Below are positions 25,001-36,400 of a stretch of DNA of 64,000 nucleotides, piece by piece. The DNA is from Rhynochetos jubatus (Eukaryota; Chordata; Aves; Eurypygiformes; Rhynochetidae). Each line of letters opens with the position of its first letter. Position 1 is the first letter of the stretch. The stretch spans positions 12,705,170-12,769,169 of the forward strand of contig CM050655.1 in the NCBI GenBank assembly GCA_027574665.1, in the 5' to 3' direction. The position numbers were made by a program, and so were the translations under genes. The notes beneath the pieces are model-generated. The model saw only the letters and a program-made list of their open reading frames with translations, was not told the DNA's origin and did no database searches.

Positions 25001-27641
25001 GACCAGTGATCTCTATAAATGTTTGGGTATATATCAAACAACATGACAAATGCACAAAAAATGTAAAAAAAAGAAAAAATTATCTCTGGTTCTTCCTATT
25101 CCATAGTATTTACTTCTTGCTGCTGAGAATCTTACATCTGTAATACAAAAATACCATAAAAAAATGAAGTGATTCAAGTCAAGTTAGCTGACAAGACTGT
25201 GCCAGAAACAGGAAAACAATGTCAAGGTCCTTATTCCCAGTTAACTGAATATACTTCTAGATTACCACACATTCAGTGTGTGAGGCCACCTTACAAAACA
25301 TCTAGATAAGCACATCTTATCCTGAGAAAATAACATTACAGATAAGTTGTATGAGGAATGGACAAGTTCAAAGTTACATTTCTCAACAGAATTGATTCTT
25401 ATGTGTTGTGCTTACTGCTCACTCTAAATATTTGTGTAAATCATTAAAAGTGCACTTTATAAATTACTTCAGTAATGTCAAATTGGAAGCCAACCATCCA
25501 AAGGGAATAATATGTACAACAGAAAGGTACATAGCCTCCAGGACTGAGCATACCCTTTCTGCATCTGGCTGTACACGAAGTGTAACACCTCTGATTTAAG
25601 TTTGTATTAGTGTCCTTGTTAGGTCTTCATGTCAAAATATTGATGTTATTTTAAAATACCATTATGCTGAGGGTGTCCCTGAAGGTGCATGATGCACAAA
25701 ATTAAAAGGTCGATAATGACTTACAGCAACGCAATTGGCCTGATTCTCCAGGGCTGTTAATCTTCTATGTCTGCTTAAATTTGTGCAAAGAGAATACAGA
25801 ATATTACAATGGGTGTCAGTGAGTCAAGAACACTCACATTGGTATGGACCATGAAGTCTTTGCCCAAGTGAGCTACAGTCTTCCTAACTAACCAAAGTGA
25901 AAGGGATCAAAGAATGAGGCCTATTGCCTCTGATGAAGCAATTACAGAGTGATCACTATCTTATTTTGCTTTCCATAAATTTTCTATTCCACTATTTAGC
26001 CTTGGAAAGTGTTAAACTGACCACCTTTCTTACTGCCATGTATAACTTGGACTCACACACCCAGGAAGCCCCAAAGGATATAACGCCACTAATTCTGGAA
26101 GATCAAAGACTCCCTCCATAATGGAAAAGCAAACACAAAAGTAATTTTACTGGCTGTCATTCTTGTTGGATTATTTTACACATTGAAGCCCTGCATTATT
26201 TTGTTTAGACTGACAAGGCAACTTGTGATTAGATAGTAAATTTACTATTTGAATAGCATGAGCATCAGAATAGCAGAAAATGCCACTGACTGCAGTTTCA
26301 AATTCCAATAAAGTCTGGCATGCTCCACTGCCTATGAGCATCTTTGAAATAAAGCACTCTAGTTAAGCTTTCACCTTGCATGCTGGTCTAAAATTCATAG
26401 AAAGAACAGGCAAGAAATCATCATAAGAAGCCCTAGCTATTGTTCAAATTGTTACTGCTTTACTCTTTGTGAGACAATCTATTTAGATGCTTTTCAGTAT
26501 TCCCTTTTTCACTCTGCTTCCCTCTCCTGACCCCCACTCTTCAAAAGTGTTGTGTACTATACAGCCTAGGAAACACAGTACAGGGCGAAAATTTGTTCAG
26601 GTAAGAGGTTCAGTGTCTTCCAGGTGAAACAAACATGGTAGAAAGCAATTGCAGCATTCAAAACACCCAATTGCAGCAATTATAAAACAGTAAGACTCTC
26701 TAGATACAATATAGGTGATTTATTATGCACTGTTGGTAGTCACTGGAGAAGACAGTCATGTAAACAGAATTATTTTCTTGTGTTAAAATGCTAAGTAAGC
26801 ACGCATTCTTGATCTTCACATTTTCATATGTGGTGGTATGGCAGGGTCTGATGACTCCACACTGTCTTTAGACTTAGTCTGAAGTATGTCCTTCATTGAC
26901 CTCTGTTTTAGTCCCAGAAATCTTGCTTTGCTTTCCATGGACAAACAAGCCAGAAAGTCAGTAATAATTCCTTCCAAATCTCAATCCACTCGTATTTTAA
27001 CTTTACTGAATTACAGTGTAGACTGAAACGAAAAAAGCTATTCAAAGTCACTGCTCATTAAGGTCAGGTGGAAAAATATAATTGAAAAAATGATATTTTA
27101 AGAAGTTAACTATGAAATTAACAGATGGAAACTGTAGATGCCCCATGATAAGCACCTACAATTATGCAATGAATAAATTATACAGCCGAATACAGAAAAC
27201 CCTGACATATCTTCTTGCATACACCCCTCTTTTTCCAATGTGACTATACTATATATCCCTCTGTTCTGGGTTATTAACCGATACAAGGACAGCAAAATAT
27301 AATCTCAAAGCTAGAAATCTACATTTTAGAGTTATTTTACTTTCATTCAGGCTTCAGTTTGCTGACATCTAATTTCATTAAGTCATTCTCCACTGAACAG
27401 CCTTTTCCTACAGAGTGCTTTATTTCAAAACCACTCACACATTGTAATGAATGCCATCTCTCAGTCTTTCCTGGTGGTCAACTAATCACGCTGACCTCTT
27501 TTGTGTCTCTCTATAAATAATAATCTCCAATTCATATACACAGGGGGTTTGTTTCTTTTTTGCACCGTCAGAAGACTTTCTACATTCTTTTGAAGAACAT
27601 GAGTACTGGAACTTCACATAGAATTTCAGTATCAATCTTAC
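19041..27641. other. Unique AT-rich noncoding DNA
   Basis: No gene, RNA gene or recognised mobile element is visible in about 8.6 kb. It has a short TG-rich microsatellite near 19450-19475 and an AATA-rich stretch near 20217-20230. Overlapping C-rich open frames at 19605-19903 (93 and 94 codons) come from a locally C-rich strand. Good isolated donors occur at about 22676 and 26601 but lack convincing coding exons. Confidence 0.5.
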
Positions 27642-27687
27642 CTGTGGCAAAAAGAGATGAAAGTCCTTCCTTTTCACCAATCTCCAT
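27642..27687 (-). other. Candidate first coding exon segment
   Basis: On the minus strand an ATG in an ideal Kozak context (ACCATGG) opens a frame of 15 codons (M-E-I-G-E-K-E-G-L-S-S-L-F-A-T). This frame runs directly into the donor CACAG|GTAAGA, leaving phase 1. An in-frame TAA lies just upstream, so the ATG would be the true start. No CpG-rich promoter is adjacent and the peptide matches no family I know. The pairing of a perfect start context with a strong donor is the only support. Confidence 0.2.
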
Positions 27688-29595
27688 GGTAAACAGCCAA
27701 GGACTCCCTTAAACCTCTTTCCTTAGCTTTGTCTTGAAAGTTCATTTTGTCTATCCACCCTGACATCTACGTTTCCTCACGTTTTCAGAGAAAATAGAAA
27801 GACTCATAGAATAATCCAGTGTACTTTACCCAATCACTGATCAAAAGGGCAGAAATTGAGAGCTCTTAATACCCTCCAAGTAATTTCTATTTAGCACCAT
27901 AAAATACTCATGGCAGACATGTCTTGTAAATTCAACATGTTAATAAGCCAGGGAAGAAAGACAGGAAGAGGAAGGGATGAATGAAGGAAATGCTCTGTCA
28001 TGAGGCTGCCAAAAGAAAGTTTTCCTACTTAAGTCTCTGCTTAGGCAATATTTCTCATAGACTCTGGCCAAAGCAGAAATTAGCGGGTTTCTACAAAGAG
28101 AACAGAGAACTGAATTGCACTGGGCAGAAAAGCTGTGCCAGTAAAAAGAACTCACGTGGGCGAAAAAAACAGCTTGGATATCTTATTTCCCTGTAGAACA
28201 AGGAAAAAAAGGAGTATCATATTGTAACCACAACAATATTACTCACTACCTCTTTCTAACACAACGTAGTATAACTTGGAGAGACCAAGGGTAAGAGTGA
28301 GTCTTGAATATTTGCAGTGATAGTGGTTTATTTAATTAAGAGACACCACCAGCATTTCTTAGGTTGATAGAGCCTGTTGAAATCATCCATGAAATTATAA
28401 GAGATGAAGAAACAGCTGTCTTTTTGTATGTATTTCTCATGTTCTCTGATCTTTTGACAAAATTGAAAGAGCAAGAAGGTTTCAGTATTCCTGCCTTCAA
28501 AAGGTCACATGGGTCCCTCAAATCTATCACCTCTTTCTTAGTATCTTCTAAATAAAGCAGCATAGGTTAGCTCCATTTCATAACCTGTCACATGTTGTTG
28601 TCAAAGTTTCAAGAATTTAACCCTTAATTTGGACGCAGGGTGGAATTATTTAATGTTTAAGTAGGCCTCAACAGTTAAGTACTGTGAACTAGGAGATCCA
28701 GCAGGGAAATATACTTTATGCATAGTGCTGTGGAGTTGCTGTTAAAGGTTAAAATGTCTGAAGTTTGAGAGCAACCTGAGAATTATTCTTCTTTATTCTC
28801 TCTTTTTCTAAGAGTACTTATTCTAACAACACCTCTTTCTGAAATTTCCTAGCCAGTCATATTAATTCTACTGCTGCAGCTAATTGTCCAGATCTGCTAC
28901 ATGTCCACTTCTTCAGTACCACAGACAGCCCTTGATGTATGTAGTATGTCTGAGGGTCATTTTCACACCATCTATTTTCAATCAAATGGTTTTGCAGCTG
29001 CTGTACTAAGATCAACAGAGCATTCCTCCCTGAGCTGCTGAATATGTAAATAAATAGTGTCATGTTTGAACGTGTCAAGTTTTTAGCCCCTCCAACTTCT
29101 TTAGATAGTTGATGGTACAATAAAAAGGGCTTGGAGTGGACTCAACCTTTGATGTTTAACAAGTTATGTGGTCATGAAAACATAAATAGTAATGATTCTA
29201 ATACTCATCTTATTTACACACGAGGGATGATCAAACAGGATAAGCCTTTTATTATTCTGACACGACTAAACAACTTCATTGTTCTGGCAGACTCAGATTT
29301 GTGACTCAACAATGGAGAAAAAGGTTTTCCATATTTTCACCTGGTATTTCTTTTCATTTTTTATTCTCCAAACAGCCTAAATGTCTGTTTATTTTATCAT
29401 CAGATAGGGAAGAATACAGAAATTGTCTACACTTAAGCACTTATGGATCTTCAAGTGCCTTTTTCAGCAGTCAAAGGAGAGGCAGTTTTTATGGAACTTC
29501 TTCCTCTGTGCTAGCAGGGCTACAGATAACTCTGTCAGGCATCACCCCTTTCTCCATTCTTTGAATACAGTTGGAAATTGCACATCAGCAAGTAC
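27688..29595. other. Unique noncoding DNA
   Basis: Nothing recognisable. Short opposite-strand open frames overlap at 27940-28196 and 28336-28563 and appear random. Confidence 0.5.
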
Positions 29596-29817
29596 AGGCT
29601 GGACATGGGAGAAAAATATTTTCATAGGATGAAGGCACAGCACCAGAACAGGTGTCTAGAGGGGTTGAAGAATCTCCAGCTTTAGAGGCTTTTTGAGACA
29701 GCTACACAAACCCTCAAGTAGCCTGACCTACTCTTGGCCAAAATCCTATTTAGAGCAGAAACATGGACTTCATCATCACTAAAGGTCCCTCCCAGCCAAA
29801 ATTTCTATGATTCTGTG
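29596..29817 (+). mobile_element. Old CR1 LINE 3' tail
   Basis: The order of blocks follows the CR1 3' region: GGCTGGACATGGGAGAAAAA, GCACAGCACCAGAACAGGTG, GGTTGAAGAATCTCCAGC, GACTTCATCATCACTAAAGG, TCCCTCCCAGCCAAAATTTC and finally TATGATTCTGTGT. It is more diverged than the copies at 9.0 and 31.3 kb and belongs to an older subfamily. It is 5'-truncated and noncoding. Confidence 0.85.
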
Positions 29818-29939
29818 TAATTGCAGGCAAATCACAGGTGTAACAGACATGCATTTTGGCACATTCCCAAACCTTGACTCAGATAGCTGTAGTGAAGCTG
29901 TAGGTTATAACCCATACTTATTATATTTAACTTATCGGT

Positions 29940-30038
29940 TTGTACCTCAGTTTCTCTGTGTGTGTCAACTGGGATTAATATATTGCCCACGAGCAGCTGT
30001 CAGGATGACACAGAGAGTGTGAAGTGCTTTATGTTGAA
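29940..30038 (+). repeat. MIR-like ancient SINE fragment
   Basis: TTTGTACCTCAGTTTCTCTG, then ACTGGGATTAATATATTGCC, then AGGATGACACAGAGAG and GTGAAGTGCTTTATG follow the 3' half of MIR in sense order. In MIR these blocks read GTGCCTCAGTTTCC, GGGGATAATAATAG, GAGGATTAAATGAG and TGTAAAGCGCTTAG. This is the clearest MIR match in the window. It lies about 120 bp downstream of a CR1 tail. Confidence 0.72.
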
Positions 30039-31251
30039 ACTTTTTTCTACAAGGAATTTGAAATCTCAACCCACATATGTCACAGCACTATTATCATCTT
30101 TACGTTTTAATTGCTTGGGGAAAATATATCCTATGAACAAAAGGATTTGAAGGCAGCAAACACCCTCTCCTCACTGACCATCAGTAGTACAGGAAAATGC
30201 AATTTCTTTTCTGAGGTTGGCAAACATCTCAGCATACCCACACAACCGGCCAAATTCCTGAGGCACATACTAATATGTCCTAATGTTTTTTTTTTTTTCA
30301 TTAAAGACAAAATAAGTCACCTTCACCCCAAAAATAAAACCAAAGCACAAAACAACAAAAATTGGACAATATAATTTGTTTTGAATTATCCCCTATTCAT
30401 ACTTGTTACAGTCTGTTTGCTAAATTTACAGGCAGCAATATAAAAAAGACAAAAGAGGGGTAATCTGCTCAGGACTGCTCAAAAGCAGAGAGCAAATATG
30501 TCCCTAAACTCTGAAGGAGCATAAGCAGAGCAGCTACTCTGCTGGAAGCCTACTGAAGGGGAATTGCAATAAATCAAGCACTATGCTTATAAGGAGGTTA
30601 TCTTGCAGTTGCAAGGTCAGCATGGGACAAATAACAGCACAGGATGTCCAAAATGTACAGTTTCAGATATTTTCATACCATGTCCAGCAAACTGGGCTTA
30701 TCATAGAACAGATGTAGTTTGCTACAAGTGACAGACAATTAGAAGAGGCTTGCTGCAATGACAGTCTTTGCTAGTAAAATATAGTAGGCCAACTACTACA
30801 TTCTTCACATACCTATAGCATCACTACTGTTTGCAACAAGCAACTCTTGTGTCCTTGCAACAATACATTGTAAGCTTGTCTGGGCAGGGAACATGTGTTT
30901 ATCTACATGCTGATAAAAACACCCTGAATGACCTCCACTCAGCAGCCAGGCTAATGTTTTTATAAAACTAAGAACAAAATAATTTGTATGCATCCAGATG
31001 GCAATGTCATGTAAGCAATTCTCCAGAGCAGAGACTAAACTCCACAGGCTACAAGATACACAGCTGCACATTATGAGAGTGCTGATGTTATTCTATGCTG
31101 TGTTAGGAAACAATTTTGTCTAGGGGCTTCACATGTCCTTTGAGCAACACAGGTTTGGAGACAGATCGTTGAAACATATCATGCTTCATACCTCTCAGCA
31201 CCATCTCTGCAGTTTGATAATTTCTTACTGGTCTTAAGAGAGGATAAGTTC
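30039..31251. other. Unique noncoding DNA
   Basis: Only a 13-T run at 30286-30298 stands out. The minus-strand open frame at 30805-31071 (88 codons) is cysteine-rich but has no recognisable pattern. Confidence 0.5.
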
Positions 31252-31358
31252 TGATATTCTAGTGGAAGGTGTCCCTGTCCATGGCAGTGGGGTTGGAACT
31301 AGATGACCTTTAAGATCCCTTCCAACCATCAACCATTCTATGATCCTATGATTCTATT
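31252..31358 (+). mobile_element. CR1 LINE 3' tail, about 107 bp
   Basis: This is a severely 5'-truncated CR1. It reads TCTAGTGGAAGGTGTCCCTG, CCATGGCAGTGGGGTTGGAA, CTAGATGACCTTTAAGATCC and CTTCCAACCATCAACCATTC, then ends in repeated TATGATCC/TATGATTC units. It is closer to the canonical avian CR1 end than the other copies, so it is comparatively young. Confidence 0.93.
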
Positions 31359-33086
31359 CCACTAGCATCCCCTAGTTGCTGAAGCAATCACCCATGATTA
31401 GTCATATCAGATGTTGTTGAACCATCGTATATTAAATGCGTATATCTTTTGAATCTCCAGGTAGATGGAATACCTGCCTGAAAAACGCTGTTAGTGTCTC
31501 AGAAGTGAGGAGTGAAGAAACATACTTAATTTTTCATGAAGTGGAAAACCTAGGCAGTAACTGATAGGTCAACAAAGGTTTCTGAACAAAATATCGAGAT
31601 CCTTGCTAAAAGCAGTCAGTATTATTCCAGCTCTCCATAATACATTTTTAATGTATCATGAACACACCCACGTTTTCAGGCAGCTAAGGACAGACCACAA
31701 TCAGAATTGCATGTACCATGCCTTTTAGTCACTTTTCACTTCTCGCATGCCCATACAAAGCCAAGCAAAACCGAGGACACAGTACGCAGTGTGCTCTTGC
31801 TTCACATTATTGAGTATAGGAATACAGCTGACATTTGCAGAAAAAAAAGGTGTCAAAAATAATGAGTAAGACATCACAATATATGCACAGGAGTAACTTA
31901 GACACAGCTGCATTGTATTGTGTCATGGGCACAGTTTACCCCAGTGGATGTGATCTACATAAAAACCAGCAGAGACAACCCCTGGGTGGAAATGCTGAAC
32001 ACAAACACTTTTAATTGTCTTGTGGAACCTATATTTTCCTTGTGAAGTGTTATGCACATAAATGAGGATGTATGAAGGATGTTATTATTTACCTGCTAAG
32101 AATACTAACATTCCAGTTGTAAACATTTTCAAGTGACTTTGTTCTTTGTTTTTCCTCTTGAGTCTTAATGTAGAATATCTCCTTCAAATTACACTGAGGA
32201 ACTGTTTGCAGGGGTAATTATTCTTAGTTGCTATTCCTGATTCCTCTTATTCATCATTTGTCGTTGGCCCTGCTCTTTTCAAGTAAAAAAAGTACACAGA
32301 TCTGAATTACCTTGCACTTCTTTTAAACAGAAGCAGCTAATTCAGACAGTAGCCACACATGAATGAATCAGGAATAGTTAGGTCCTTTAAACCCAAAGCT
32401 TGCCGTAATACAAATCAGCTTCAGCAGATTAGACCTTCATTATGTTCAGTTTTACATCAATGACAACCCTAAGATCGCATAGCTTGAGAACCAGCAGGGG
32501 CGAAATGTGAGCATTCAACCATTGGAAACTGGTTTGACAGGTGCAGGGAAATTAAAAAATGTAACTACTGTAACCACAATGTTCCTAGCTTAAAATTACT
32601 TCATACATTAGTAATCTTGCAGAATGACTCTGAAAGTGTCGGCAACAGGCTGCTTGGGAGGCAACCACTTACAAGGCTGGGGCCAACATTCGTAAAGATC
32701 ATGTAAGGTCCCCCGTGCAGGATGTATGTTGTATCTGGAGCACAGGGTGAGAGATTCAGAGGACGTTAGCCACCTTAAACTCTATCCATAACTCTGCTGT
32801 GCCATTATGTATTCTAGCAATATGCACGCAATTTCTTTCAACTAAGGAATAAAATTAGTCATTAAAAATATAATACAAATAGGTTCTACTCAGAATCAGA
32901 ATGGTTTTTATTCTAGTAGCAGAAAAAAAAAAATGAACTTCCAGCATGAACAATGTGAGAAACCTTGCTCCTGTACAGTGTTTTTGCTGCCCTCGGCACT
33001 TAAAGTGGTACAACAACACCCTGTCATGACTTGCAGTTTGAGACACATGCAGAATCCATCACCGTGATGGTAAAATAAAATAATTA

Positions 33087-33091
<5 letters not shown>
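31359..33091. other. Unique noncoding DNA
   Basis: No gene or repeat recognised. An 11-A run lies near 32921. Just before the poly-A run, CCATCAC and GTGATGG form a small palindrome at 33056-33070. Confidence 0.5.

Positions 33092-33117
<26 letters not shown>
33092..33117 (+). repeat. 26-base poly-A tract
   Basis: An uninterrupted run of 26 A follows an A/T-only stretch (33071-33091) and is followed directly by a G-rich sequence. It may be a simple repeat or the tail of a retroposed sequence to its left, though no source gene is recognised there. Confidence 0.9.
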
Positions 33118-33420
33118 GGCGGGGGGAGGGAGCTATCTGGTGAGGAGCCAGCTCTGCTGCCGACAGAAGCTCAATATTGCCACCTGCTGAGAAAAAGCTC
33201 AAGGCGTTTGTGCCTCCGAAGCCAGCGGCTCGGTGAGACACTCCGTCTGGTTTTACACCGCCTGCATTGCTCGTGGTCGGATCTTCTCACAGTCCTGCTT
33301 TGCATAACACACCGCAGTAAGGCTCCCTTCCCCTGGCCGGGCTTCATCCGCTTTTAGAGGTGGACAAACACAAACGAGGAGAGCATCTGCCTGGCAGCTA
33401 GCTGCCTAGGAATCAGTCTC
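33118..33420. promoter_or_regulatory. Small CpG-enriched patch, possible promoter
   Basis: About 15 CpG dinucleotides occur in roughly 300 bp, against almost none in the surrounding kilobases, and G+C is visibly raised. It begins with a GGCGGGGGGAGGG run. A possible donor (GGCTCG|GTGAGA) lies at about 33232-33233 on the plus strand. It lacks the length and GC boxes of the island at 55 kb. It could be a weak promoter, a CpG-rich relic of an insertion tied to the poly-A run, or chance enrichment. Confidence 0.4.
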
Positions 33421-36400
33421 AGCTGAGGTGCACACGAGCTGTGGATTTAGAAGGTGGCATATTATCCATCTGTCTCTTCCTCACGTTACAATGGCAGCTT
33501 TAAAAGATCTATCTTAAAATCATTCTTTATTTATTCTCAGTATGGCCCTCTTTCTCAGCTTAAGCAGGCTTTCATCGTCCTGTATCAGTAAATGCTAACA
33601 GCTCAAGTAATAGGTGCTCTTTTCCTTTGTTACCGCTAAGAAACAAGTTATTCAGAAAGACACAACCACAGCGTGCATGAAGGAAAGGAAAGCAGACAAA
33701 ACACACCATTTCTACTGTCAAGCTCAAAAATAAAGAGACACTACAGATCTCCTTGTGTAAGTGAATGCTTGTGTTTTCACATCAAAAGATCTCAATCTAT
33801 GTCAACACTTCTCATCTTCTACACCAGTTAACACTGCCTTCCTGTTAAACCTCGAAACAAAATCCTTACAGTCAAGGTCATGCACTGGCAGAGGGCAAAT
33901 ACTGAGCTGAAGATCTAAATCCTTTTTGGGGCTGGACTTAGTTTGCCATAGTGCCATGGCCACTCAGAAACAGGGAAGGATGTTTTCAAGCTGGTGCTTG
34001 AAAGGAGGTCCAAGCATGAGAAATCCCGCATACCTCCAGAGGCCATGGACTGTTGTTTGTAGGACGTAGCTTCTGGTCCCTATATGCACATACTTAGCAT
34101 TACCCTTGACATACACTGCCCCGGAACAGAGGGGTAATTCAGGAGCCTGAAGCACATAAATTTTGCTCTTTCTTCCCTGCAACATCTTCTGATGGTACAG
34201 AGTAAAACAAGAGGTGAAAAATAACGAACTACACATCTTCTTTCCAAGTAATAGAAACATAGAGAAGAAGGACAAGGCTACAGACAGGACGATCTGTTTC
34301 ACAGTTTGTAAACTGTGCTTCCTAGCGTGGAAATGAGGCCGACATGAATAACCTGTTAGCAAGTCTAATACAGGAAATACTCTGAAGAGAAAAAACAAGT
34401 GCAGCTCTAACAGCAGTACACAGCCTCTAGAGGTACAGCAGGGAAGGACATCTTCCCACACATACTAAAATGAAACTGGTAAACTCAGTCAACTGCCAAG
34501 AATCATCATGTAATACAAATCATCAGAAAGCACCCAGTTTCCACTGCACTGAACCCAGTAAATCAGATCTCAGGATTCTCCTTGAGGTCTTTGTAGGTAT
34601 TTGGAAAAAAAAAAAAAAAAGAGAAAAAGAGAAAGTTCTCAGCAACTAGAGCCCAAGTTGCTAGGTTTACTTTGTCACTCACATTTCATTACAGAAGGTA
34701 TTAATTGGGCTCCATGCTAAAAATCTCCCATCATTTTAAATAATCAAATTACTAAATTAAGTAGCCACAGTTGCTTTGATTTGGTTTTATCTCAATTTCC
34801 TATTGTTGCCCATGATCTCTGATTAAATGAAAACAGAACATTACATCAAGCTTTCTACTAAAGGCATTTCTGTGGGGGTTTTTTTTGCTTTCAAATACGG
34901 TGTTCCAAAAATCACATCACTAAAACTGCTTCGTCTCCTCCCCCACCATAGTACTTTTAAACTGACAGCTTACAACTGACAGTTGCATCCAAAGGAGAAA
35001 AAGGCCCTGTTATGCCATGGGTATCCTGATTCTTTCACCACACGCAAGCAAATGCAATGCTGTTTTGGAGAAAGATGAATCTATTTGTCAGGTGCATGCA
35101 CTTAATCTTCCCAGACATGTTTCAATCTGTACTAATTCTATCTGGATGACTCTTCTGTCAAAATATAATTTCCCTTTTAGTTTCATATGATGAGGAAATT
35201 TTCTTATAATTATCACCAGGATGACAGTGTCAGCTGACTTCAGTTTTGCTCATGCAAACGTGAATGTGCAAGTAAATATGGAATATATGCCCTGAAGTGA
35301 CCAGCTGGGCAGGTAACCACTAATTTCTGTGGACTAATTCCTATAAGATGTTATCTTAAATAATAAACAAATGTATCTATTCAGTTCCACACCAGAGGAA
35401 CAAACTAGTGATTTCTATACCCTATAAATTGTGTGGTGAAGAGGTAAAGGTAGAATCCAGAAAGCTACAGTTCCCTGAGATTTAATACAGCATATAAGTG
35501 GACTGGTATACATTAAAGTTACCTGATATATGTCCTTGCCTAGAAAAATTAAGATCAAATTTTGGCTTATGCTTCAAGTCCGTGTTATTTTTCTTCAGAC
35601 TGTTTAAGCTGCTTCTTTAAGTCAGCTGCATACCCAAGACAGTGGAATTGTGGCCTCATCAGTTTACCTAAACTTGCCTTTCTTTTCACTTTATAAGATT
35701 TTCAGAGTTGCATAGTATTATTCAGCCCGAAACGGAGGAGAGGAAAAAGGAAATCATATTCAAAACAATGAGGACAGACAGAATAATCTTGAACAGATAA
35801 TCATACAAAATAATTCCTCAATCATATCTTTTATTCATGATTTTGTTTTTCCTTTTACTTCTAAAGGGGACAATATGAATTGGTTTGAGATCAACTTCAT
35901 TTAAACTTCAGGCCTCACTGACTGCCAAAACAATGGCAGAGTGAATGTTTTAAGCCCTTGTTTTTGGAACAATTTTTCTGCGGATAGGAATTTATGTGAA
36001 ATTTTGCAAATAAAAGCTTCACTTATTTTTCAAGGTAACTTTTTCTGTCTCTGGATGGTGCTGGCAGAAGGAATAAAAAGGTTAGTTTTATGGAATTTTA
36101 GCTCTCTGTGTTGGTGAAGCATGTGAGCAGTCTGATGAACAGACATGAGAGTGTCTGTTCTTATAAACATCTTTAACTTATTTAGATTTCCAAGAAAATA
36201 CAACAACAAAAAAAAACCCACCCCACACACAACCAACTACAATCAAGGGATGCCAGGGCTATTTATATAACAACATTTCCATGAAATGCAGATGGATGCA
36301 GAACAGCAGTAACAATCATACAAACAGCCAGAAGGAGCATGCATAGCTGGGCATCCAGTCAGCTTCTTTGTCCTTTCACAGCCTGTGCTGCTACCTGTCC

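Noticed and set aside
26567..26600. Short exon-like segment (TATACAG ... TTCAG|GTAAGA)
   Set aside because: Open for 11 codons but the acceptor lacks a close pyrimidine tract. No partner exon or recognisable peptide.
33964..34461. Longest open frame in the window, 165 codons, minus strand
   Set aside because: No recognisable domain, no start context, promoter or splice setting, and codon use looks random. A frame of this size is possible by chance across six frames of 64 kb.
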